From: Acidimicrobiia bacterium
Lineage (GTDB): Bacteria; Actinomycetota; Acidimicrobiia; Acidimicrobiales; Ilumatobacteraceae
Length of the DNA stretch: 11,776 nucleotides
Assembly: GCA_013821025.1 (NCBI GenBank)
Contig: JACDHN010000038.1
Location: 1 to 11,776 of the forward strand
Direction of reading: 5' to 3'
In this document: positions 1 through 6,290 of the stretch, in pieces
Layout of the letters: each line of letters starts with the position of its first letter
How positions within the stretch are numbered: position 1 is the first letter of the stretch
Notes under the pieces: generated by a model
The model's input: the letters and a program-made list of their open reading frames with translations, nothing else
The model's database searches: none
Told to the model about the DNA's origin: nothing
Program-made: the position numbers and the translations under genes

Positions 1-813
1 GTCACCGCCAGCCACTTCGCCACGCTGAACGAGATGTTCGGTAACCGGACGGTGTGTGGGATCGGACGCGGCGACTCTGCTGTGCGCGTCACGAACGGCA
101 AACCCACCACGCTCGACACGTTGCGTGACTCGATCCATGTGATCAGGGAACTGGCCAACGGGCGCGGGGTGGAGCTCAACGGCTCGACCATCACGTTGCC
201 GTGGGCGACGCGCAGCGAGCTCGAGGTGTGGGTGGCCGGCTACGGCCCGAAAGCGTTGGCACTGACGGGCGAGGTGGCCGACGGGTTCATCCTGCAGCTC
301 GCCGACCCGTCGATCGTGCAATGGACCATCGCAGCAGTTCGTCAGGCGGCGGACGCAGCGGGGCGGGATCCGGACGCCATCACGATGTGTGTCGCGGCTC
401 CCGCCTACGTTGCCGACGGCTCGAAAGAATCCATGGCGCACATGCGCGACCAGTGCCGCTGGTTCGGTGGCATGGTCGGCAACCACGTGGCCGATCTCGT
501 CGCCCGGTACGGCGAGGGATCGGCGGTCCCGACGGCGCTGACCGACTACATCAAGGGCAGGCAGGGCTACGACTACAACCAGCACGGCCGGTCGGGCAAC
601 ACGCACACGTCGTTCGTGCCCGATGAGATCATCGACCGGTTCTGCATCCTCGGAGGCGTCGACGAGCACGTGCGCCGGCTGTCCGAACTTCGCGACCTCG
701 GGGTGGATCAGTTCGCCATCTACCTGCAGCATGACGCAAAGGACGCCACGCTGGCGGCGTACGGCGAGCACGTGATCCCGGCGCTCCGAGACGTGGCGCT
801 GGCGAAGTCATGA
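1..813 (+). CDS. LLM-class F420-dependent oxidoreductase, 5' end missing
   Basis: The reading frame is open from the first base, so the gene enters from the left; 270 C-terminal residues are visible and the in-frame ATG at 34 is internal. The protein resembles luciferase-like TIM-barrel enzymes that use reduced coenzyme F420. The run FGNRTVCGIGRGDSAVR, then LEVWVAGYGPKALALTGEVADG and the tail VDQFAIYLQHD, match as I recall the TIGR03842 (CPS_4043) subfamily, which is often found beside dihydropyrimidinase/hydantoinase and ABC transporter genes. Family members are about 330 residues, so roughly 60 N-terminal residues are outside the window. The substrate is unknown. The stop lies 22 nt before the first permease, so this enzyme probably shares the transporter's transcript and acts on the imported compound; that link is inference. 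The superfamily is very likely, the subfamily likely. Confidence 0.88.
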   Translation, partial: VTASHFATLNEMFGNRTVCGIGRGDSAVRVTNGKPTTLDTLRDSIHVIRELANGRGVELNGSTITLPWATRSELEVWVAGYGPKALALTGEVADGFILQLADPSIVQWTIAAVRQAADAAGRDPDAITMCVAAPAYVADGSKESMAHMRDQCRWFGGMVGNHVADLVARYGEGSAVPTALTDYIKGRQGYDYNQHGRSGNTHTSFVPDEIIDRFCILGGVDEHVRRLSELRDLGVDQFAIYLQHDAKDATLAAYGEHVIPALRDVALAKS

Positions 814-826
814 CGGACCGTGTGGC

Positions 827-833
827 GAGGAGG
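827..833 (+). promoter_or_regulatory. Shine-Dalgarno sequence of permease A
   Basis: GAGGAGG lies in the 22-nt gap after the oxidoreductase gene. It is only 2 nt from the GTG at 836, which is tight, and 14 nt from the next in-frame GTG at 848, which is loose. I keep 836 because it gives a few basic residues before the first membrane helix, but the start is not settled. Confidence 0.5.
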
Positions 834-835
834 CG

Positions 836-1735
836 GTGATCCGTCGGGTGGCGCTCTTTCTCGGGTCGCTGCTCGTCGTGGCGGCCATCTGGGAGCTGTA
901 CAAGCTGATCGGGCCCGAGGCCGGCGGGACGGTGTTCGGGGCGCGCTTGCTCCCGAGGGCGCAGGACTCCGCCATGCCTCACGTATGGGACATGCTCAGC
1001 CGGTTCGGCGATCCGGAGCGGCGGGGCTCGGACCGGGCGAACTGGCGCGTCGTGCTGGCAGCTGCTTGGTTCTCCTTCCGCCTCGCCTTGGCCGGTTTCG
1101 CGATCGGCACATTGCTCGGCATGGGTCTTGCGATGGTGATGGCCCGCTTCAAGGTCGTCGAGCGCGGTCTGCTCCCGTACCTGGTGATGTCTCAAACCGT
1201 GCCGTTGATCGCACTCGCACCGCTCGTTGCCACGTGGGGCGGCAAGGTGCAGGTGGGCGAGTGGGTGTGGCCGCGGTGGATGTCGGCGGCCGTGCTCGGA
1301 GCGTTCCTGGCGTTCTTCCCCGTTGCCGTCGGTGCCCTCCGGGGCTTTGCCTCGGCGCCGGCAGCATCGGTGGAGTTGATGCGCAGCTACGCAGCTACGT
1401 GGCGAGCGACGTTCCTCAAGCTGAGCTTTCCCGCGTCGGTGCCGTACCTGGTTCCGGCGCTGAAGCTGGCGGCGACGTCATCGGTGATCGGCGTCGTCGT
1501 GGCCGAGATCTCCACGGCGCTGCGCGGAGGCATCGGACGGCTGATCGTCGAGTACGCCCAGCAATCCACGGGTGACCCGACGAAGCTGTTCACGGCGATC
1601 TTCGGCGCTGCGGCGCTCGGGCTGCTGATGGCCGGTCTGGTGTCATGCTTTGAGTACGTGATGATGCGCAACCGTCCGCGGCCCGAGGAGGACGAGCGTG
1701 CCCTCGACACCATCCGCAGGGAGGCACTCGCGTGA
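836..1735 (+). CDS. ABC transporter permease A (SsuC/ThiX-like)
   Basis: Integral membrane subunit of an importer, 299 residues, BPD_transp_1 (MetI-like) type. Hydrophobic segments are seen at about 5-24, 80-103, 113-133, 148-168, 204-224 and 252-274, giving six helices. The cytoplasmic EAA loop that docks on the ATPase is at about 180-203 (RSYAATWRATFLKLSFPASV). It carries two extra hydrophilic stretches compared with permease B: about 50 residues between helices 1 and 2, and a Trp-rich insert near 135-148 (GGKVQVGEWVWPRW). The tail after residue 278 is charged. The gene uses a GTG start and its TGA overlaps the ATPase start by 4 bp (GTGA), so translation is probably coupled. It presumably pairs with permease B as a heterodimer. 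The exact start (836 or 848) is uncertain. Confidence 0.9.
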   Translation: MIRRVALFLGSLLVVAAIWELYKLIGPEAGGTVFGARLLPRAQDSAMPHVWDMLSRFGDPERRGSDRANWRVVLAAAWFSFRLALAGFAIGTLLGMGLAMVMARFKVVERGLLPYLVMSQTVPLIALAPLVATWGGKVQVGEWVWPRWMSAAVLGAFLAFFPVAVGALRGFASAPAASVELMRSYAATWRATFLKLSFPASVPYLVPALKLAATSSVIGVVVAEISTALRGGIGRLIVEYAQQSTGDPTKLFTAIFGAAALGLLMAGLVSCFEYVMMRNRPRPEEDERALDTIRREALA

Positions 1736-2556
1736 GTGAGCACCGGGCCGTGGTCGTGGATGGTGTGAGCAAGGTGTTCAACCGCGGCACGCCCCGCCAA
1801 GTCGAGGCTCTGGTGGACATCGACCTCACCGTCGGGGGCGGCGAGTTCGTGTCGTTGATCGGTCCATCGGGATGCGGGAAGTCGACGCTGCTGCGCCTCG
1901 TCGCCAACCTCATCGAACCCTCTACGGGCGAGGTGCTGGTGGCGGGCAAGGATGCGCCTCGCGCGCGTCTCGACCAGGAGTACGGCATGGCGTTCCAACA
2001 GGCCGGCCTGTTCGACTGGCGCTCGGTGGCGCGCAACGTGGAGCTGCCCTTGGAGCTGAAGGGCTGGGACGGGTCGCGCCGCAGGCGGCGGGCGCTCGAG
2101 ATGTTGCAGCTCGTGAAGCTCACCGACTTCGCCGATCACAAACCGTGGCAGCTCTCGGGCGGCATGCAGCAGCGAGTAGCTATCGCCAGGGCGCTGGCGG
2201 CACACCCGCGGCTGCTGCTGATGGACGAGCCGTTCGGGGCCCTCGACGAGATGACCCGCGAGCACATGCAGGCCGAGCTGCTGCGGATCTGCGCCGAGAC
2301 GGAGACCAGCGTCGTGTTCGTGACACACTCGATCCCCGAGGCGGTGTACCTGTCGGACCGCGTCGTCGTCATGTCGCCACGCCCCGGCCGCATCACCGAG
2401 ATCATCGATGTCGATTTGGGGCCGAGCCGCACCGTCGAAACGCGCGAGGACGCCTCCTACTTCAAGAAGATCACCGAGGTGCGCGAGGCGTTGCGAGCGG
2501 GCGAGGATGACCGCGAGACGGAAGCAGTCGTGGCGGAGGAGCGTTCGAGTCGGTGA
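1732..2556 (+). CDS. ABC transporter ATP-binding protein (SsuB/TauB/ThiZ-like)
   Basis: Cytoplasmic ATPase of 274 residues that powers the importer encoded on both sides of it. All motifs of an active nucleotide-binding domain are visible: Walker A GPSGCGKST at 44-52, Q-loop around Q89-Q90 (AFQQAGLF), signature LSGGMQQR at 141-148, Walker B LLLMDEP at 161-167 with E166 as the catalytic base, and switch His at 199 (VTHSIPEAV). The layout is that of the nitrate/sulfonate/taurine ATPase family, typical partner of SsuC-like permeases and NMT1-like binding proteins. The last 20 or so residues form an acidic tail with no known role. It starts with GTG inside the 4-bp GTGA overlap with permease A and ends in another GTGA overlap with permease B. 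Confidence 0.95.
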   Translation: MSEHRAVVVDGVSKVFNRGTPRQVEALVDIDLTVGGGEFVSLIGPSGCGKSTLLRLVANLIEPSTGEVLVAGKDAPRARLDQEYGMAFQQAGLFDWRSVARNVELPLELKGWDGSRRRRRALEMLQLVKLTDFADHKPWQLSGGMQQRVAIARALAAHPRLLLMDEPFGALDEMTREHMQAELLRICAETETSVVFVTHSIPEAVYLSDRVVVMSPRPGRITEIIDVDLGPSRTVETREDASYFKKITEVREALRAGEDDRETEAVVAEERSSR

Positions 2557-3338
2557 CGCGTCGCCGCCTGCTCACGTCGCTCGGGCCGCCGATCGTGTTC
2601 GGTCTGGCGTTCCTCGGCCTGTGGGAAGCCGTCGTGCGCGGCTTCGACCTCAAACCGTATTTCCTTTCGGCGCCGTCCAAGATCGTGGAAGCGATCGGCG
2701 ACAACGTCGACAACGTGTGGGACGCCACGGTCGTGTCAGGCACCAACGCTCTCGTCGGTCTCGTCATCGGCACGCTGCTCGGGGTGGCCGTCAGCTTCGC
2801 GCTCATGCGGTTCCGCGTGCTGGACGATCTCGTGACCCCGCTCGCCGTGGCACTCAACGCCATCCCGATCTTCGTGCTAGTGACGGTGTTCAACAACATG
2901 TTCGCGATCACGTCCGAGGTCCCCCGACGGCTGATGGTCACGATCGTCGTGTACTTCATCGTGCTCGTCAACGTCGCCAAGGGCCTGCGCCAGGTGCAAC
3001 CGACACACCTCGAGTTGCTGCGCTCGTATGCTGCCTCGCCGACTGCCGTGCTGAGCAAGGCCCGCATCCCCAACGCCGTGCCGTACCTCTTCACTGCGCT
3101 GCGGATCGCCGCGCCTGCTGCGGTCATCACCGCGTTCGTCGCCGAGTACTTCGGCGGTAGCCAGAACGGATTGGGCTACGGCATCACTTCGAACTCTGCG
3201 GGCTCCAAGAACGCCGTCGCCTGGGCGTACGTCGTCGGGGCCTGCACATTGGGGCTGGTGTTCTTCCTGATCGCCGTGTCCCTCGAGAGCTACATCAACA
3301 CAAGACGGGGTCTCGGCCCCGGGGGAGGAACCACATGA
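2553..3338 (+). CDS. ABC transporter permease B (SsuC/ThiX-like)
   Basis: Second membrane subunit of the importer, 261 residues. Hydrophobic segments are at about 12-30, 64-84, 93-115, 125-145, 180-198 and 222-246. The EAA loop at about 155-178 (LLRSYAASPTAVLSKARIP) has the same RSYAA opening and P..VPYL..AL ending as permease A, so the two are diverged paralogues and probably form a heterodimeric pore. The region AEYFGGSQNGLGYGI near 197-211 is the usual conserved stretch after the EAA loop. The start is GTG in a 4-bp overlap with the ATPase gene; GGAGGAG at 2535-2541 is a plausible ribosome binding site 11 nt upstream. Its TGA overlaps the ATG of the binding protein. Confidence 0.92.
   Translation: MTRRRLLTSLGPPIVFGLAFLGLWEAVVRGFDLKPYFLSAPSKIVEAIGDNVDNVWDATVVSGTNALVGLVIGTLLGVAVSFALMRFRVLDDLVTPLAVALNAIPIFVLVTVFNNMFAITSEVPRRLMVTIVVYFIVLVNVAKGLRQVQPTHLELLRSYAASPTAVLSKARIPNAVPYLFTALRIAAPAAVITAFVAEYFGGSQNGLGYGITSNSAGSKNAVAWAYVVGACTLGLVFFLIAVSLESYINTRRGLGPGGGTT
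3321..3330 (+). promoter_or_regulatory. Strong Shine-Dalgarno sequence of the binding protein
   Basis: GGGGGAGGAA is followed 4 nt later by the ATG at 3335. It is the most purine-rich and best-spaced ribosome binding site in the operon. This fits the usual need for more binding protein than membrane subunits. The start of this Shine-Dalgarno sequence abuts a small GC hairpin (3306-3321). Confidence 0.65.
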
Positions 3339-4636
3339 CCACGCATCGTTCGCGCCGGCGGGTGCACATTGCAGTCGCCAGCGTCGTGACCTTGGCCCTC
3401 ATCGCCACCGCATGCGGAGACGACGAAGAAGGAACCGCGACCGAACCGCCAGGATCGGAGGCCCCCGGGCCCACCGACGTGGCCGAAACCACGGCTGCGC
3501 CCGACACCACGGCGGCACCCGACACCACGGCGGCACCCGACACCACGGATCCATCCGCCACCACCGCAGGGCCAGACGGCTCGGCACCGGCTGCCGAGTG
3601 CGACACTCCCGATGAGGTGTCGCTGCAGTTGCAATGGGTGACCCAAGCCCAGTTCGGTGGCTATCTCGCCGCCGTGGAACAGGGCTTCTATGAGGACATG
3701 TGCCTCAACGTCGAGATCGTCGAGGGAGGGCCCGACATCGTGCCCCAGCAGCAGCTCGCCGACGGGGCCGTCGACTTCGCCATCGCCTGGGTGCCCAAAG
3801 CCCTGGCCAGCCGCGAAGCGGGTGCCGACATCGTCAACATCGCCCAGATCTTCCAGCGCTCGGGGACACTGCAGGTGGCGTTCGCCGACAGCGGTATCGC
3901 CAGTCCCGCAGACTTCGAGGGCAAGAAGATCGGCAACTGGGGCTTCGGCAACGAGTACGAGATCTTCGCTGCGCTCGGTGAAGCCGACCTCGATCCGGCC
4001 CAGGACGTAGAGCTCGTGGCGCAGCAGTTCGACATGAACGGCTTGCTCAACGGCGACATCGACGCCGCAGAGGCGATGACGTACAACGAGTACGCCCAGG
4101 TGCTCGAGGCCGAGAACCCCGATACCGGGGAGCTGTACACGCCAGAGGATCTCAGCGTCATCTCCTACGAGGACGTCGGCGTCGGCATGCTGCAGGACGC
4201 CATCTGGGCCGATGGCGCCAAGCTGGAGTCGGATGAGGCCTACCGTGACATCGCCGTCCGGTTCGTCGCCGGCTCGATCCAGGGTTGGGCGTACTGCCGT
4301 GACAACGTCGAGGCATGCCGCGACGTCGTCGTCGACGCCGGCTCGCAGCTCGGTAACAGCCATCAGCTGTGGCAGATGAACGAGGTCAACAAGCTCATCT
4401 GGCCGGCTCAGGGTGGGATTGGTGTGATCGACGAAGCGGCCTGGAACCGGACCGTCGAGATCGCCCAGAACACCTCCAACCTCGAAGGGGCGACCGTGCT
4501 CACCGAGGCGCCGTCCGAGGGTTCGTTCACGAACGACGTCGTGAACGAGGCGCTCGAGATGCTGGGTGACAGCGTCGACACGACGGGCGAGGGCTTCGAG
4601 CCGATCGAGGTCACCGTCGAAGCGGGCGGAGCGTAG
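3335..4636 (+). CDS. NMT1/THI5-like substrate-binding lipoprotein of the ABC importer
   Basis: Extracytoplasmic solute-binding protein, 433 residues. The N-terminus is a lipoprotein signal: RSRRR, a hydrophobic core at about 11-24, and ATAC with the lipidated Cys at 27. A low-complexity Thr/Ala/Pro/Asp/Glu linker (28-92) would hold the domain off the membrane. The binding domain starts near EVSLQLQWVTQAQFGGYLAA (94-113) and contains YEDMCLNVEIVEGGPDI, the typical opening of NMT1/THI5 (ThiY, RibY, SsuA-like) proteins. Cys89 and Cys123, and the two Cys in WAYCRDNVEACRD, could form disulfides. These families bind aromatic heterocycles (thiamine pyrimidines, riboflavin) or sulfonates; the ligand cannot be read from the sequence. 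The ATG overlaps the permease B stop by 4 bp. The gene is last in the operon and a hairpin terminator follows. Confidence 0.9.
   Translation: MTTHRSRRRVHIAVASVVTLALIATACGDDEEGTATEPPGSEAPGPTDVAETTAAPDTTAAPDTTAAPDTTDPSATTAGPDGSAPAAECDTPDEVSLQLQWVTQAQFGGYLAAVEQGFYEDMCLNVEIVEGGPDIVPQQQLADGAVDFAIAWVPKALASREAGADIVNIAQIFQRSGTLQVAFADSGIASPADFEGKKIGNWGFGNEYEIFAALGEADLDPAQDVELVAQQFDMNGLLNGDIDAAEAMTYNEYAQVLEAENPDTGELYTPEDLSVISYEDVGVGMLQDAIWADGAKLESDEAYRDIAVRFVAGSIQGWAYCRDNVEACRDVVVDAGSQLGNSHQLWQMNEVNKLIWPAQGGIGVIDEAAWNRTVEIAQNTSNLEGATVLTEAPSEGSFTNDVVNEALEMLGDSVDTTGEGFEPIEVTVEAGGA
3488..3541 (+). repeat. Three tandem 18-bp units in the lipoprotein linker
   Basis: Units at 3488-3505, 3506-3523 and 3524-3541 each encode TTAAPD. 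The second and third are identical (ACCACGGCGGCACCCGAC). The first differs at two third-codon positions (GCTGCG instead of GCGGCA). A partial fourth unit (ACCACGGAT) follows. The in-frame length suggests expansion by slippage or unequal recombination without loss of the reading frame. Confidence 0.92.
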
Positions 4637-4648
4637 CCCGAACGCGCA

Positions 4649-4690
4649 ACGTCCCGAGTGGCCGGCCGAAGGGCCGACCGCTCGGGACGT
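4649..4690 (+). terminator. Hairpin terminator of the ABC transporter operon
   Basis: Two 19-nt arms (4649-4667 and 4672-4690) enclose the tetraloop GAAG. The outer ten pairs are perfect (ACGTCCCGAG with CTCGGGACGT). Then come one G-T wobble, two pairs, one C/A mismatch and five more pairs. It begins 12 nt after the binding protein stop codon. Only a weak T-containing stretch (CTCTTGGTGACTCCTT) follows, as is common for terminators in GC-rich actinobacteria. It may also insulate the next promoter. Confidence 0.8.
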
Positions 4691-4772
4691 CTCTTGGTGA
4701 CTCCTTCGACTCAGTGACGAGTTCCACCGTCGCGCCGGCTTCCATGCGTCCAGCACGGCCTCTGGGTGCGCT

Positions 4773-4788
4773 TGGTATCGTTGCGCCG
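4773..4788 (+). promoter_or_regulatory. Probable extended -10 promoter giving a leaderless mRNA
   Basis: TATCGT at 4776-4781 fits the actinobacterial -10 pattern TANNNT. It is preceded by TGG, an extended -10 element. Six bases separate it from the GTG at 4788, so transcription would start on the first base of the codon. No Shine-Dalgarno sequence precedes that GTG, and no TTGACA-like box is found 16-19 nt upstream of the -10. It would drive the FkbM, sulfotransferase and methyltransferase genes. Confidence 0.5.
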
Positions 4789-5669
4789 TGTCCATCCCGG
4801 GTTCGATCGATCGCGCCGTTCGCCGGTACGGGTTCCGTCGTGCTGCACGCCGTGCGCCACGTGCCGTGCAGCGTCGAGCCACCAGAGCAGCAGGCGCCAC
4901 CATCACCCGGCTGCGAGAGATCGGCCCGTTCGGCGACTCCCGGCGTGCCGAGCGGCTGCTCCTCTCCCACGGCTTCGACCCCGATTCGGTGATGATCGTG
5001 TCGGATTCGCAGTTCGGACCGCAGATGATCCGCAAGCAGACCACCGACTGGCCGACCTACCAGCAGGTGTTCGTCAAAGAGGACTACCGCTTCGACCATC
5101 CGGCGCCGAAGACCATCGTCGACCTCGGAGCGAACGTCGGCTACTCAGCGGTCTACTACCACGCCAGGTATCCGCAGGCACACATCGTCGCCGTCGAGCC
5201 GGGATCCGAGAACGCCGCCGTGGCGCGGGTCAACGTCTCGCTGGCCTGTGTGCCGGGTTCCGTCGACGTGGTCGAGTCGGCGATCTGGCACAGCCCTGCC
5301 CATCTCAAGATCACGAATCCTGACGCCAACGCCTGGGCGTTGCGCGTCAACGAGGCCGATCCCGACGACAAGAGCTCGTTTGCCGCCACCACCATGCCGA
5401 TGCTGATGACCAGGTACGGCCTCGACACCATCGACCTGGTGAAGATCGACATCGAAGCCGGTGAGCGTTACCTGTTCGCCAAGAACACCGAGTGGCTCGA
5501 TCATGTGAACGAGATCGTGATCGAGCTGCACGACCGGTTCACCAAGGGTTGCCGCAAGCCGGTGATCGATGCCCTCGAAAGGCACTGGGGTGACTACGAC
5601 GAGGTCACGCAGGGCGAGAACACCCTGTTCAGCCGGAGGCGGCGTCTCACCTCGTCGTCGTCGAGGTAG
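4788..5669 (+). CDS. FkbM-family SAM-dependent methyltransferase
   Basis: A 293-residue class I methyltransferase, probably methylating a sugar hydroxyl or another group in a surface glycan. SAM-binding motif I is IVDLGANVGYSAVYY (110-124). The acidic residue at the end of strand 2 is E137 in VAVEPGSENAAVA. The FkbM signature region is DLVKIDIEAGERYLF (216-230; typically D-x-K-I-D-x-E-G-x-E). The first 45 residues are very rich in Arg and Ala and contain no membrane segment, so they may bind acidic lipids or carry no conserved function. GTG at 4788 is the only upstream start in this frame and fits a leaderless transcript. The sulfotransferase gene begins 3 nt after the stop. FkbM enzymes are common in polysaccharide and glycolipid loci. 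The family call is firm; the acceptor is unknown. Confidence 0.88.
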   Translation: MSIPGSIDRAVRRYGFRRAARRAPRAVQRRATRAAGATITRLREIGPFGDSRRAERLLLSHGFDPDSVMIVSDSQFGPQMIRKQTTDWPTYQQVFVKEDYRFDHPAPKTIVDLGANVGYSAVYYHARYPQAHIVAVEPGSENAAVARVNVSLACVPGSVDVVESAIWHSPAHLKITNPDANAWALRVNEADPDDKSSFAATTMPMLMTRYGLDTIDLVKIDIEAGERYLFAKNTEWLDHVNEIVIELHDRFTKGCRKPVIDALERHWGDYDEVTQGENTLFSRRRRLTSSSSR

Positions 5670-5672
5670 CCG

Positions 5673-6290
5673 GTGTCGATCGTCTGCGACGACTACGACC
5701 TGCTGTTCACGCACGTGCCGAAGACCGGCGGGATCTTCGTCGAGCGCCTGCTGCTCGACGAACTCGGCGGCCGCAAGGTGGGTGGTCGGCACGCCACCTT
5801 CCGTTGGCTGTCGCTCCCGCAGGTCCCGAAGGTGAGGGTGTTCGTCGTGCGCCAGCCGATCGACTGGTACCGCTCGTATTGGGCGTACGTGCGCAGCATC
5901 GCCCGGTCGCGGGCGGCATGGATCATCTGGGACACCGGTCGCCCCAGTCACCCCACCACACTGCTCGATCGCTCGTGCGGAGCAGACACGTTCGAGGGAT
6001 TCATCACCAACGTGGTGCGACACTTCCCCAACGGGTTCGTGCGTTCGATGTACTGCGACTTCATGAACGGTGCCACCCACGCTCTGCGCACCGAACGTTT
6101 GCGTGACGACCTCGCCGCACTCTTGCAGCTGGTCGGGTATGCCACGCCAGGTGTCGTGCACGAGCGTCCCCCGGAGAACCAGTCACCGCCGAAGTGGACC
6201 GCGAAGACCACCCTGCCCATCGACCTGGAACGCCGGCTCGTGGAGCTCGACAACCTCGACGGTCTCCAACTGCCCTACGTCACACCATGA
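5673..6290 (+). CDS. Small sulfotransferase-family protein
   Basis: A 205-residue protein with the two PAPS-binding signatures of sulfotransferases. The 5'-phosphosulfate loop is FTHVPKTGGIFVERLLL (12-28), with K17 as the likely catalytic/PAPS-contacting lysine. The 3'-phosphate motif is VFVVRQPIDWYRSYW (56-70), with R60 and S68. The C-terminal segment TERLRDDLAALLQLVGY has the usual form of the family's last conserved block. It is at the short end for the family. Start: GTG at 5673, with GAGG 6 nt upstream inside the end of the FkbM gene. Its stop overlaps the ATG of the next methyltransferase by 4 bp. It probably transfers sulfate from PAPS to a carbohydrate, judging from its neighbours; the acceptor cannot be predicted. 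No PAPS-synthesis genes lie in the window. Confidence 0.75.
   Translation: MSIVCDDYDLLFTHVPKTGGIFVERLLLDELGGRKVGGRHATFRWLSLPQVPKVRVFVVRQPIDWYRSYWAYVRSIARSRAAWIIWDTGRPSHPTTLLDRSCGADTFEGFITNVVRHFPNGFVRSMYCDFMNGATHALRTERLRDDLAALLQLVGYATPGVVHERPPENQSPPKWTAKTTLPIDLERRLVELDNLDGLQLPYVTP

Noticed and set aside
1387..2328. 313-codon open frame on the minus strand
   Set aside because: It is antisense to permease A and to the ABC ATPase, both of which have clear family motifs. The protein is rich in His, Arg and Gln with no domain.
3290..5044. 584-codon open frame on the minus strand
   Set aside because: It runs antisense to the lipoprotein gene, the terminator and the start of the FkbM gene. The long open stretch is what GC-rich codon bias produces on the opposite strand. 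The translation is of odd composition with no recognisable domain.
5145..6161. 338-codon open frame on the minus strand
   Set aside because: It is antisense to the FkbM and sulfotransferase genes, which carry SAM and PAPS motifs; no domain is seen in the shadow.
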